In this document: piece after piece, positions 17,069-26,235 of the stretch
Position numbering within the stretch: the first letter of the stretch is position 1
Layout: the number at the start of each line of letters is the position of its first letter
From: JABDMH01 sp964428345
Lineage (GTDB): Bacteria; Bacteroidota; Bacteroidia; Chitinophagales; Saprospiraceae
Direction of reading: 5' to 3'
NCBI GenBank assembly: GCA_964428345.1
Contig: CAYRYD010000022.1
Location: forward strand, 1 to 64,000
DNA: 64,000 nucleotides
Translations under genes and position numbers: made by a program
Notes under the pieces: model-generated
Told to the model about the DNA's origin: nothing
What the model saw: only the letters and a program-made list of their open reading frames with translations
Database searches by the model: none

Positions 17069-17715
17069 ATACCGATTGAACGGTGCCATGAAGATCATCA
17101 GTCGACTGGACTACTTTCGTTTCTATTGGTGTGCAGGCTGTGATCAATTTTATCCTTGATATTTAGTTGAATTTGGCTGATTTATACAAGTCCATTAATT
17201 TGCTGGTTGATTTTTCAATTGTAATTGTTGATCTTAATGAACTTTAAGCGGAGATTCAGGATATTTGACGGGAAATAAATGTACTGCTTACCGGGATATT
17301 AAATGAATAAATAGACGTTCAAGAGGCCATGACCCCCTTGGATCGTATCGATGACCGTTTTCAAAGGACTCCCGGGGGGACAGCGCAAAATGTTTTTTCA
17401 AGCAGACTGGGAAGTCTCCTTTTAGGGGATTTAGGGGTTCTTGAAGGTATTCTGGTGTTATGGTTTTGTGGTATTATGGTCGTTACGGATGGAGGGTCGT
17501 TACTCCATTCTTTCAAATATTGCGTGAGTAGTTTTGTCAGCAGACTGGGAAGTCCCCTTTTAGGGGAATTAGAGGTCCTGAGGGGTCTAATTGTAATTGT
17601 TTGATGAATTGTAGGTCATGACCTCCTGGATCGTATCGGGGGAATGGTATCCAATGGATCACCACCACTTATCACAATCCAACTGTCAACTGTCAACTGT
17701 AAACTGTAAACTGTC
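17069..17715. repeat. Intergenic region with duplicated segments and arrays
   Basis: No gene. A ~40-bp segment (AGCAGACTGGGAAGTC, then CCTTTTAGGGGA, a small hairpin) occurs at 17400-17440 and 17539-17580. CATGACC(C/T)CCTGGATCG-like words occur near 17327 and 17617. An octamer stretch (17450-17480) and a heptamer array AACTGTC/AACTGTA (17677-17712) follow; the array ends 3 bp before the stop codon of the minus-strand gene that ends at 17716. Confidence 0.75.
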
Positions 17716-18021
17716 TCACCTCCCCAATGCCTTTTTACCTTCCTCCGTCAAACGGTCGGGTGTCCAGGGCGGATCCCAAATCAGCGAGATTTGCACTTCG
17801 GTTCCTGGAAATCGCTCCCGCAGGCGGTAATCAATATCCTGAATAATCACTTCACCTAAAGGGCAACCAGGTGAAGTGAGGGTCAGCCCGATATCAATCC
17901 GGGGAGGAGATTCCTGATAGTGAATAGTATAGACTAATCCCAGGTCGATGACATTGACCATTAATTCAGGATCAATGACTTCGAACAGCACTTTTCTGAT
18001 TTCTTCGTTTACCCGTGACAT
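17716..18021 (-). CDS. MIP18/DUF59-family iron-sulfur assembly protein
   Basis: 101 residues beginning MSRVNEEIRKVLFEVIDPEL. Family signatures are DPEL...NVIDLGLVY (~17-31) and LTLTSPGCPLGEVI with the conserved Cys (C53). C-terminal residues VQISLIWDPPWTPDRLTEEG match the SufT/PaaD-like group. These proteins help deliver Fe-S clusters to target enzymes. It is the third gene of a tight minus-strand operon with the NnrS-like and DUF2249 genes (4-bp gap), so it may serve Fe-S repair or assembly under nitrosative stress. The start at 18021 is preferred to an upstream one, which would overlap the neighbour. Confidence 0.8.
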   Translation of the reverse strand: MSRVNEEIRKVLFEVIDPELMVNVIDLGLVYTIHYQESPPRIDIGLTLTSPGCPLGEVIIQDIDYRLRERFPGTEVQISLIWDPPWTPDRLTEEGKKALGR

Positions 18022-18025
18022 AACC

Positions 18026-19303
18026 TCATGATTTTCCGGCACCGGGTGGCTGAAATACGATTTTAAAGATATTAATGTTATACAAAGCACTGGATAAAAA
18101 GAGCAAAGCTGCCCCGGCACGAATGACAGGTGGATTCGATAGCAGCACACCACTTAACAGTATCAGGAATCCTGCACCAAAAAAAGCAAGCTGCCACTTG
18201 ACCATTTTTTCTGAATAAAGATCTTTGGGCATTGGTACTTTTTCTCTTCCGACACGATGCCGGTATTTTTTTAACCAAACAATGAATGGTAGTGTTTTGA
18301 AGGTCTGACCCATGATCAGTGAAGTGATGAACCCAAGTATGATTGAGATCCCGTAGGTCACCGCCAGTGCAGGAGGAGGAAATCCGGTAACAAAGCCTGA
18401 CACCAGAAAAAGCATGAGCAGGGACAAAATCAGCAACCCGAAAGAGAATACCGATTGTTGCATACCGGCATCCAGTTGTTTTCTGGCCCGCTTGCGGTAA
18501 GCTTGCAATAAAAAAGAGAGAAAAAAAATAATACCGGCAACCCCGGATACCACGGAAATCCGGATGCCGGCAGACCATTGGAGATAGAGTGAAATGATCC
18601 CAAGAAACAGGGCGCCATTGATCAGGTAATAAGCCCTCGACAAATCTCTGCGATCAAGCTGATGTGCCACAAAAAACATCGGCAGGAGGCGGCTGCTTAC
18701 TCCAATAATCAACTGAAGAAACCAGCCGGCAAGACCGGCATGGGCATGAATATGCAGGAGGGATAAATGCGGAACCGGTAAGAAAGCAAGACGGAGGTTT
18801 AACGCCAGAGTTATGCCTGCGGCCACGGTAAAAATCAGCCAAAGTGTGGCTGTAAGTATAAAATCGCGCTCTATCCCGGTTTTGGTCGAACGCCCTGCAG
18901 TCATAAAAATGTTGATCGAAAAACAAATGACTGCCAGTGCAATCAGTGTTGCTCCGGTCAGCAGGAGATAATCGAGGCGGAACAACCAGAAGGCCATACT
19001 AAGCAGCAGAGTGCCGGGCAGGAGCAGAAAAATGGTCAGGAGGGCTAGACTCTCCCGGTATAGATTGACATCGAGAATGACCGGAATAATCTGGTACAAG
19101 GCACCAAAAATGATCATGGTGATCCAGCCCAATACCAGCAGATGGGTCAAGGCAAGCAACGCAGGACTGAAGTAATGTGTGGTCAGTTCGTCCGGAAACA
19201 TCATCAGAAGCAGACTGACTCCAAACCAGACCAGACCACCAACCATAAAATGGGAGAGGATGACCCGGACGGATGGAGATTTGGGACTGTCAGGGATCTG
19301 CAT
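18026..19303 (-). CDS. Polytopic membrane protein, NnrS-like / heme-copper oxidase I-like
   Basis: 425 residues with about 12 membrane helices. Conserved-looking histidines lie in helices: H54 (LLALTHLLVLGW), and a cluster H179, H184, H186, H188 (HLSLLHIHAHAG), followed by GWFLQLIIGVSSRLLPMF. This resembles NnrS and the subunit-I fold of heme-copper oxidases/NO reductases, and suggests heme binding, but the usual ligand set of a working oxidase is not complete by eye. NnrS-type proteins protect against nitrosative stress. It begins directly after the stop codon of the DUF2249 gene and is 4 bp from the MIP18 gene. Exact family assignment is uncertain. Confidence 0.6.
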   Translation of the reverse strand: MQIPDSPKSPSVRVILSHFMVGGLVWFGVSLLLMMFPDELTTHYFSPALLALTHLLVLGWITMIIFGALYQIIPVILDVNLYRESLALLTIFLLLPGTLLLSMAFWLFRLDYLLLTGATLIALAVICFSINIFMTAGRSTKTGIERDFILTATLWLIFTVAAGITLALNLRLAFLPVPHLSLLHIHAHAGLAGWFLQLIIGVSSRLLPMFFVAHQLDRRDLSRAYYLINGALFLGIISLYLQWSAGIRISVVSGVAGIIFFLSFLLQAYRKRARKQLDAGMQQSVFSFGLLILSLLMLFLVSGFVTGFPPPALAVTYGISIILGFITSLIMGQTFKTLPFIVWLKKYRHRVGREKVPMPKDLYSEKMVKWQLAFFGAGFLILLSGVLLSNPPVIRAGAALLFLSSALYNINIFKIVFQPPGAGKS

Positions 19304-20125
19304 TTAACGGAAGATCAGTAATTGGACATTGCCTTCTTCAATGTCTGCAATCAGCGTTTTATACTGACGCTCCATCAATTCGGGAAGCAGGTATTGAGGT
19401 ACTTTCTTATGCTGTACGAAAAGAGCATCCTGTGGTGGTAACGTTTCCAGCTCTTCGAGAATTTTCATCATGGGCAGTGGCATCTCCAGATCCCTGACAT
19501 CCAGTGAATGAAGGTGACCGGAAAATCGCAACTTTTCCCGATCGAGTTCGGCGGCTGTCATATAGACGGGATATTCATCCTCATTGCGGGTCTCCCGTGC
19601 TGTAGCGGTCTTCAGGAAGAAAGTATGAATGGCCTCTTCGCTGGTTTTCACCAGACTGATGTAGCCTTTTTTAGCAAGAATATTGATGAGAGGAACCGGT
19701 TCAAAGGAATTGATAACCTCCAATGCATAACCTGGCGGAAGATCCCGGAGTCTGGACATAATCATCTGAAACGGATCATTCCCCCGCTCCAGAATTGGCC
19801 GGACATCCATGACTTCAAGCCTGCCGGACTGAATCACCGCTTCGATCTGACTGGCTGTTCCCGGTGTTTGACCAGTAATACCGGCAGCATTCACTTCCTC
19901 AACTTCAAAACCAATGGCTCGCAATTTTTCCAGGATATCAGCAGGTGTGCATTTGCCGATTCTGGCCGCGTCGGCGACGGTGACCCGCGGAGCCAGAATT
20001 TTACGCAGAACCGGGTTGCGCAATTTCCGGAAATGGGGATTGATGGAGGCAATGGCCTCCACTGCATCAGGATTATGCCTTAAGATGACCGAAATCCTGG
20101 TTTGACTATTGATTTTCATAAACAT
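19304..20125 (-). CDS. DUF1858 + two DUF2249 domains
   Basis: 273 residues. Residues ~1-75 resemble the small DUF1858/ScdA-N helical domain (GKCTPADILEKLRAIGFEVE). Two DUF2249 domains follow: LEVMDVRPILERGNDPFQMI (~103-175) and LHSLDVRDLEMPLPMMKILE (~200-272). DUF2249 proteins often sit with denitrification and NO-handling genes; their chemistry is not settled. No CXXC is present. It is the first gene of the minus-strand operon with the NnrS-like and MIP18 genes, touching the next gene without a gap. A palindrome (20222-20241) lies ~97 bp upstream and may regulate it. ATG 20119 is an alternative start. Confidence 0.7.
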   Translation of the reverse strand: MFMKINSQTRISVILRHNPDAVEAIASINPHFRKLRNPVLRKILAPRVTVADAARIGKCTPADILEKLRAIGFEVEEVNAAGITGQTPGTASQIEAVIQSGRLEVMDVRPILERGNDPFQMIMSRLRDLPPGYALEVINSFEPVPLINILAKKGYISLVKTSEEAIHTFFLKTATARETRNEDEYPVYMTAAELDREKLRFSGHLHSLDVRDLEMPLPMMKILEELETLPPQDALFVQHKKVPQYLLPELMERQYKTLIADIEEGNVQLLIFR

Positions 20126-20445
20126 ACATGGTCAGTGACGCATTGCTTCGTCCCTGTTGGATTGGGAGATCCGTTTTCATTGAATCAATGCGGTCTGTCT
20201 AACCGGGACAAAACACCTTAATTAAGACAAATTTATCCTAAATTAGTTGCATCGGCTCTATTAGTTTTCTTTCGGGTATAATTAGGACAGTCCCAAAAGA
20301 GCCACTGTCTTGGCATACCGGAGAATCGACATTTGTCGTGTTTGTATCATGTCAGCACCCATTGTTTTGAATTTGAGTAATTTCCGAGGTTGAATATGGT
20401 GCCCTGGGGCCTTGATTTTCTAAAATTCGGAGATAAAACGCTAAG
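20126..20445. other. Divergent promoter region, DUF2249 operon / cupin
   Basis: 320 bp without a gene. It holds a degenerate palindrome at 20222-20241, a separate TTAGGACA half-site at 20282-20289 overlapping GGACAGTCC, and AT-rich sequence suited to two divergent promoters. Confidence 0.5.
20222..20241. promoter_or_regulatory. Palindromic operator candidate TTAAGACA-N4-TATCCTAA
   Basis: This is a degenerate form of the perfect palindrome at 21506-21525: same arm length (8), same 4-base spacer, 3 changes in 16 arm bases. It lies upstream of the DUF2249 operon on one side and the cupin gene on the other. Confidence 0.5.
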
Positions 20446-20817
20446 ATGCCATCCATAAAAATTAGTCTGAACTCAGTACTGGAAAGTATCCACGAATATT
20501 TTGCCCCCAAAGTTGTTGGAGAGGTCAACGATGTCTATATCAAGGTAGCCAAAATCATGGGAGATGACCTGCCCTGGCATCATCACCGGGAGGAAGACGA
20601 GCTTTTTTATATCCTGAAAGGAAGCCTTCTGTTTGAAGTGGAGGACCAGGAACCTTTTACCATGGCAGAGGGTGATTTGTTTGTGGTGGGCAGGGGCATC
20701 AATCACCGGGTCAGTTCAGTGGAAGAATGTCATATCCTGTTGGTAGAAAATAAAACCACGGCCCATACCGGTGATGTCCAATCAAAGGTGACCAGGCGGA
20801 TTGAAGATCAATTATGA
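20446..20817 (+). CDS. Small single-domain cupin
   Basis: 123 residues forming one cupin beta-barrel. The first motif is WHHHREEDELFYILKGSLLF, giving H45, H47 and E50/E52 as metal ligands; the second is GDLFVVGRGINHRVSS with H87. The substrate is unknown; the family includes small dioxygenases, isomerases and sensor-like proteins. It lies between the divergent DUF2249 operon and the nar cluster and is followed 68 bp later by a clear terminator, so it is probably transcribed alone. A role in the nitrogen-oxide response is only inferred from place and the nearby operator. Confidence 0.75.
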   Translation: MPSIKISLNSVLESIHEYFAPKVVGEVNDVYIKVAKIMGDDLPWHHHREEDELFYILKGSLLFEVEDQEPFTMAEGDLFVVGRGINHRVSSVEECHILLVENKTTAHTGDVQSKVTRRIEDQL

Positions 20818-20885
20818 CGGTGTGAACGAGGAGTACCCCGATGCACTAACGGATTTATTTTGCGGTGCACCGGTAAGAAATGACT

Positions 20886-20907
20886 GGTCATGTAATGACC
20901 TTTTTTT
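20886..20907 (+). terminator. Rho-independent terminator of the cupin gene
   Basis: A perfect 6-bp stem GGTCAT / ATGACC with a 3-base loop, followed by seven T (20901-20907). Confidence 0.8.
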
Positions 20908-20932
20908 GCACCGGATATTTTCACCATTATAC

Positions 20933-20944
20933 TGATCAGGATCA
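20933..20944. promoter_or_regulatory. FNR-type box TGATCAGGATCA
   Basis: Matches the TGAT-N4-ATCA core of Crp/Fnr sites and is identical over 12 bp to the box at 39858-39869. It lies ~775 bp before the cytochrome gene of the nar cluster, so the controlled promoter is uncertain. Confidence 0.5.
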
Positions 20945-21505
20945 ACCAGGCACATGACGATGATCATCAGGTGTTTGATCCATTTTCGTTTGTTTTGAAG
21001 TGTAAGGTAATGATTGCTTTTTCATAGAATTTTTATCTGAATTTGGCTGATTCTCTGATCACGTAATGGAGTTGGATAAATTATTCAGCTCCATTCTTTT
21101 TTCGCACCCGGATGATTCCGGAAAAATCAGAGAACAGATTTTCCGGTGATTCGATAGGCCGGATATTTAGACATTATCTAAGTTACTTCAGCCCGGCTCA
21201 CTAACAGGAAAAACAGAAAAGATACATTGAGGTAAAAGATCCATACCTCCCCTTATTTCATGAACCAGATAACCTGTCCTCACATTGGAATTTTTTTGGC
21301 GCTCTTGATACGCTCCGGGATAAACCACACTGTTGATCAGCTGGGTCAGACCTGAGTGGGGAATCAGATTAGCAGTCGGGTATCAATATTGAAGGCGGGG
21401 AATTGAGCGGAAGCGTGTACTAAAAGGCCGGTAACTGACAACTGAAATCAGAATCTGGTTATCAGGATTAAGACTAGTTCTAAAATAATTGCCAGTCGAA
21501 TTATA

Positions 21506-21525
21506 TTAGGACAAACATGTCCTAA
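21506..21525. promoter_or_regulatory. Perfect palindrome TTAGGACA-AACA-TGTCCTAA
   Basis: Two exact 8-bp inverted arms with a 4-base spacer, ~185 bp upstream of the first gene of the narC-like/narGHJI/narK cluster. A degenerate copy lies before the DUF2249 operon (20222). The size suits a dimeric regulator, for example of the Rrf2 or Crp/Fnr type; the regulator is not identified. Confidence 0.6.
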
Positions 21526-21709
21526 TTAGAAAAAATTATAGTATTTTTGAAATACCAGAAATGATGAGATTCCTGGTAACAGATTTCTGTGACGACAGAT
21601 ATTTGAATGCCAGGAATTTCATACAGAGCAACCAGCCTTTTAAAGGATAGTCGTTTGAAGATGAATCATTCATCTTGATATCACAGCATTACTGTAAATA
21701 AAAAGATTT

Positions 21710-22552
21710 ATGATCAGGAAGCTTAAGAATATCATGTTAGCGATTATTTGGGTGAGCTCATACCAGATGGTGCTGACACAGGGAGACCCCGCCCAGCTAT
21801 TTCAGGTAAAATGTGCCATATGCCACACCATCGGAGGAGGAAGACTGGTTGGACCGGATCTTTTGGGGGTTCAGGAGCGTAGATCGGAAGAGTGGTTGTT
21901 GAAATTTATTCATTCTTCCCAATCGATGATCAAGAGTGGTGATCCGGAAGCGAAATTGTTGTTTGAAGAATACGGCCAAATGGTGATGCCGGATCCCATG
22001 CTTTCAGACAATGAGATCAGGTCGATACTTCAGTATATCCGGGATCAGGCTGAAGCGGGTGGGTCAGTAGCAGCCTACGAATCGATTCTTGGCGAAACAG
22101 GACCTGCTGATATTGAACTGGGTCGCAGACTATTCGATGGTCGTGAATCCCTTGCCAATGGTGCGCCTTCCTGCATTGCCTGTCATAACGGACTATCTCA
22201 GACTTTCTTTAACGAAAGGAGCTTTGCCAGAGATCTCCAGGCCTCCTTTGCAACACTGGGTGAGCAGGGTGTAAGATCGATATTGGAGAATCCACCTTTC
22301 CCGGTCATGGCCGAAGCTTTCAGGGATAGACCCTTAGAGCCCGGGGAAACACGAGCATTAATGGCATTTCTGCAGAATTCGGGGGTTGCCCGGAATGGGG
22401 AGACAACCAGCGCTCCTGCCTCCGGATTTCTGATGTACGGTCTGCTTGGAGCGGGTACTTTGCTGCTTATCTACTCAGCATTATGGCAAAACCGTAAAAG
22501 CAGCAGTGTCAACCGTAACATTTATAAGAGACAAATCAAATCCATTAACTAA
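21710..22552 (+). CDS. narC: Diheme cytochrome c with C-terminal anchor, NarC-like
   Basis: 280 residues. A signal peptide (~1-24) is followed by two heme c domains with CAICH (C35-H39) and CIACH (C155-H159), and a C-terminal membrane helix (~240-260, FLMYGLLGAGTLLLIYSAL) with a basic tail. It stands first in the nar operon, 29 bp before narG. The gene order cytochrome c, narG, narH, narJ, narI, narK is that described for Thermus, where NarC takes part in electron transfer and membrane attachment of Nar. The symbol is used by analogy; sequence similarity to Thermus NarC was not tested. Methionines such as MVMPDPM (~91-97) are candidate heme ligands. Confidence 0.7.
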   Translation: MIRKLKNIMLAIIWVSSYQMVLTQGDPAQLFQVKCAICHTIGGGRLVGPDLLGVQERRSEEWLLKFIHSSQSMIKSGDPEAKLLFEEYGQMVMPDPMLSDNEIRSILQYIRDQAEAGGSVAAYESILGETGPADIELGRRLFDGRESLANGAPSCIACHNGLSQTFFNERSFARDLQASFATLGEQGVRSILENPPFPVMAEAFRDRPLEPGETRALMAFLQNSGVARNGETTSAPASGFLMYGLLGAGTLLLIYSALWQNRKSSSVNRNIYKRQIKSIN

Positions 22553-22581
22553 TCCGGATTTACCTGGATCACTGAATAATT

Positions 22582-25500
22582 ATGACCTGGATACAAGACA
22601 TTATCAGCCCACAGACCAGAGCCTGGGAAGAATTCTACCGGAACCGGTTTCAGCATGACCGGATAGTCCGCAGTACTCACGGAGTCAACTGCACCGGTGG
22701 ATGCTCATGGCAGATTCATGTAAAGGATGGCATTGTGGTGTGGGAAACACAACAATTGGATTACCCGCTCCTGGAAGGTTCCCTGCCGCCTTATGAGCCC
22801 AGGGGTTGTCAGCGAGGTATATCGTATTCCTGGTACCTCTACAGCCCATTGAGGATCAAATATCCCTTGATTCGTTCGGCATTGATCGATGCCTACCAGG
22901 CTGAAAAAGCCAGATCGGGAGGTGATCCCATGATTGCCTGGGAAAATCTTCAAAACAATGCGGAGGCCCGTCGTAAATATCAGAATGCCAGAGGAAAAGG
23001 TGGTTTTCGCAGAGCCAGTTGGGATACCGTTTTGGAAATCATGGCTGTTGCCAACTTGTACACTGCCAGGAAATATGGACCAGACCGGGTGATCGGCTTT
23101 TCACCCATTCCGGCGATGTCTATGCTGAGTTATGCCGCTGGCGGTCGTTTTCTCCAACTGTTTGGAGGGGTTAATCTCAGTTTTTACGATTGGTACTGTG
23201 ATTTGCCTACCGCTTTTCCTGAGATTTGGGGTGAACAAACGGATGTCTGTGAAAGTGCTGATTGGTATAACGCCAAGATGATTGCCGATATGGGCGCTTG
23301 TCTTAACATGACGCGTACGCCTGATTGTCATTTTTTCGCCGAATCCCGCCATAATGGAACAAAAACGGTGGTTTTTGCACCTGACTTTAGTCAGGTGTGC
23401 AAATATGCCGACCAGTGGGTACCTCTGCATGCCGGTAGTGATGGTGCGTTCTGGATGGCAGTCACCCATGTTATCCTTAAAGAATGGCATCATGAAAAAC
23501 AGACTGCATCTTTCCTGGATTATATCAGGCAGTACACCGACAGTCCCCATCTGGTCAAACTGGAAAAAGAAGGTGAAACCTGGAAACCAGGCCGGCTATT
23601 GAGAGCCAATGAATTGGAATCATACCGAAATATTGAAAATGGTGAATGGAAGTTTCTGCATTTTGATCAAGAAAGCGGAAAACTGGTAGTCCCGAAAGGA
23701 AGTGCTGGTTTTCGCTGGGATAAAAAGGGTGGTAAATGGAATCTGAAACTGGAAGATGGAGAAACAGACCAGACCTATCGACCTGCCCTAACCTTTCTTG
23801 ATGATCATGACGATGTGCTGCAGGTAGAATATACGGAGTTTGGTCTTGCCCGGCATCGTCAGCGTGGTACCCCGGTTAAGTATATCGACACTGTTCAGGG
23901 AAGGATTGCGGTGACGACCGTTTATGACCTGACCATGGGTCAGTATGGGATTGACCGCGGGCTGGGGGGTGATTATCCCGTTGACTATACCGATCCGGAT
24001 GCCGCCTATACACCGGCGTGGCAAGAGATTTTTACCGGTGTTGATGCCAGGACGGTTATCCAGTTTGCCAGAGAATGGGCAAACACTGCCGATGTGACCG
24101 GAGGAAAATGCATGGTCATCGTGGGCGCCGGTATTAACCACTGGTATCATGCCAATCTGATGTACCGGTCGGCAATCATGACACTCATGCTGACTGGCTG
24201 TGTAGGAAAGAATGGCGGTGGGATGAATCACTATGTAGGCCAGGAAAAACTCGCTCCGGTAGACAGTTGGGGGGCTATTGCCTTTGCTAAGGATTGGGTA
24301 GATGCCTCCCGGTTACAACAGGCTCCAATCTGGCACTATATCAACACCTGTCAGTATCGCTATGATGGCCAGTTCTCAAAGTATAATACAGTACCGGATA
24401 ACAAGTGGACCCGCCAGCATACGGCAGACACCATCTATCAGTCCGTCCGCATGGGTTGGATGCCCTTTTATCCCCAATTCAATGAAAATACCCTTGAATT
24501 GAGCAAGGAAGCGCAGGCGCATGGTGCGGAGACCGATCAGGAAATAGCAGATTTTGTAATAGCAAAACTGAAGTCGCGTCAGCTCAAGTATGCTGTCAGC
24601 GATCCGGAAGCTTCTGAAAATCATCCGCGTGTCTGGTATATCTGGAGAGGCAATGCTATTCTGGCCAGTATGAAAGGTCATGAGTATGCCTTAAAACACT
24701 ATCTGGGAACCCATAATAATGCCATTGCCGAAGATGCTCCCGAACACACGGAGGAAGTCAAATGGCACGAGGTGGCGCCGGTTGGAAAAATGGATCTGGT
24801 GGTCGACCTGAATTTCAGGATGGATTCATCTGCCCTTTATTCAGACATTGTTCTCCCAGCTGCGTCCTGGTATGAAAAAGCCGATCTCAACAGTACCGAT
24901 CTGCACTCCTTTATTCATCCATTGGGTCAGGCGATCGCTCCGGTTTGGGAATCAAAAACAGACTGGGATATATTTAAACATATTGCCAGGGCTACCAGCG
25001 AGCTGGCTAAGAAATATCTCTCAGACCTCCAGAAGGACATTGTGCTTACCCCCCTTTCGCATGATTCATCCGGCGAAATTAGCCAACCGGAAGTCAAGGA
25101 CTGGTATCTGGGAGAGTGTGAACCTATTGCCGGCAAGACCACTCACAAGATCTCGATCGTCGATCGGGACTACACCAGGATCTATGATAAGTTTATCACC
25201 CTGGGCGACCTGATCCGGACTAAAGGTTTGGGAGCCCATGGTAATCACTTCATGTGTGAGGATGCAATGGATGAAATGCTTTCTTCCAATCACTTTCCCA
25301 GGGAAAAGTCGAATGGCACCATCAGAGCATCGATCAGGGAAGACGAATCGGCTGCCAATGCAGTACTCCACCTTTCCTCCCTGACCAATGGCAAATTGAA
25401 TTTGCGGGCTTATGAAACCATGGAAAAAAAGACCGGTATGCCCCTTGCCGACCTGGGTGAGGGCAGCAAAGACGTCCGTATCCGGTATGCAGATCTCCTT

Positions 25501-26199
25501 GCGCAACCCAGAAGATACAATACATCCCCAATCTGGTCAGGACTGATGAACGATGGCAGGGCATATGCACCATATACCTATAACGTCGAGCGGTTGGTAC
25601 CATGGCGTACGCTGACCGGAAGGCAACATTTCTATCTGGATCATGAATTGTATATCGCCTATGGCGAACACCTGCCCACTTATAAACCTTCACCAAAACC
25701 CGAAGCTTATGGTGACTTGCGAGAGACCATCAAGCAGGGTACTGCCAGGATCCTGAATTGTCTGACACCTCATGGCAAATGGCATATCCACTCGACCTAT
25801 ATGGAAAACCTCCGGATGCTTACTTTGTCGAGAGGTTGCGAACCCTGCTGGATCAATGAGCACGATGCCCGGGAGTTAAATATCAGTGATAATGACTGGG
25901 TTGAAGTATACAATGATCATGGGGTATACTGTACCCGGGCTGTTGTGAGTTCCCGAATTCCGAGGGGAGTCTGTATTGTCTACCATGTTCCTGAACGAAC
26001 CGTTGGTATTCCCAAGTCTCAGGTTCGCGGTAACCGGAGGGGAGGAGGTCATAATTCCTTCACCCGGATTCACCTGAAACCAAACTACCTGGCTGGTGGC
26101 TATGGCCAGTTTTCTTACCACTTTAATTATTGGGGGCCCATTGCACCTAACCGCGATACTCATGTCATTGTCAAGAAAATGGAAAAACTGGTGTGGTAG
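22582..26199 (+). CDS. narG: Respiratory nitrate reductase alpha subunit
   Basis: 1205 residues, the catalytic molybdopterin subunit that reduces nitrate to nitrite. N-terminal HxxxCxxxC (H33, C37, C41) plus C76 bind the [4Fe-4S] FS0 cluster with a histidine ligand, as in NarG. The molybdenum ligand aspartate is D227 in ESADWYN. The length is normal for NarG. The N-terminus has no twin-arginine signal, so the enzyme should face the cytoplasm, unlike archaeal nitrate reductases and periplasmic nitrite oxidoreductases. Together with NarJ, NarI and NarK this supports dissimilatory nitrate reduction. It starts 29 bp after narC and ends 36 bp before narH. Confidence 0.95.
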   Translation: MTWIQDIISPQTRAWEEFYRNRFQHDRIVRSTHGVNCTGGCSWQIHVKDGIVVWETQQLDYPLLEGSLPPYEPRGCQRGISYSWYLYSPLRIKYPLIRSALIDAYQAEKARSGGDPMIAWENLQNNAEARRKYQNARGKGGFRRASWDTVLEIMAVANLYTARKYGPDRVIGFSPIPAMSMLSYAAGGRFLQLFGGVNLSFYDWYCDLPTAFPEIWGEQTDVCESADWYNAKMIADMGACLNMTRTPDCHFFAESRHNGTKTVVFAPDFSQVCKYADQWVPLHAGSDGAFWMAVTHVILKEWHHEKQTASFLDYIRQYTDSPHLVKLEKEGETWKPGRLLRANELESYRNIENGEWKFLHFDQESGKLVVPKGSAGFRWDKKGGKWNLKLEDGETDQTYRPALTFLDDHDDVLQVEYTEFGLARHRQRGTPVKYIDTVQGRIAVTTVYDLTMGQYGIDRGLGGDYPVDYTDPDAAYTPAWQEIFTGVDARTVIQFAREWANTADVTGGKCMVIVGAGINHWYHANLMYRSAIMTLMLTGCVGKNGGGMNHYVGQEKLAPVDSWGAIAFAKDWVDASRLQQAPIWHYINTCQYRYDGQFSKYNTVPDNKWTRQHTADTIYQSVRMGWMPFYPQFNENTLELSKEAQAHGAETDQEIADFVIAKLKSRQLKYAVSDPEASENHPRVWYIWRGNAILASMKGHEYALKHYLGTHNNAIAEDAPEHTEEVKWHEVAPVGKMDLVVDLNFRMDSSALYSDIVLPAASWYEKADLNSTDLHSFIHPLGQAIAPVWESKTDWDIFKHIARATSELAKKYLSDLQKDIVLTPLSHDSSGEISQPEVKDWYLGECEPIAGKTTHKISIVDRDYTRIYDKFITLGDLIRTKGLGAHGNHFMCEDAMDEMLSSNHFPREKSNGTIRASIREDESAANAVLHLSSLTNGKLNLRAYETMEKKTGMPLADLGEGSKDVRIRYADLLAQPRRYNTSPIWSGLMNDGRAYAPYTYNVERLVPWRTLTGRQHFYLDHELYIAYGEHLPTYKPSPKPEAYGDLRETIKQGTARILNCLTPHGKWHIHSTYMENLRMLTLSRGCEPCWINEHDARELNISDNDWVEVYNDHGVYCTRAVVSSRIPRGVCIVYHVPERTVGIPKSQVRGNRRGGGHNSFTRIHLKPNYLAGGYGQFSYHFNYWGPIAPNRDTHVIVKKMEKLVW

Positions 26200-26235
26200 C
26201 AACAGATGAATTAACAAATATTAACACAAAAGATT

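Larger units (their letters stand above)
20818..21709. promoter_or_regulatory. Long regulatory region before the cytochrome-nar operon
   Basis: About 890 bp without a convincing gene. It holds the cupin terminator, an FNR-type box (20933), a CATGACGATGATCATCAGG word (20952-20970) that recurs exactly at 36999-37017, a second possible terminator at ~21068-21105 (GGAGTTG...CAGCTCC then T-run), and the perfect TTAGGACA palindrome at 21506. It lies ahead of the strongest metabolic cluster of the window, consistent with complex control. Confidence 0.5.
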
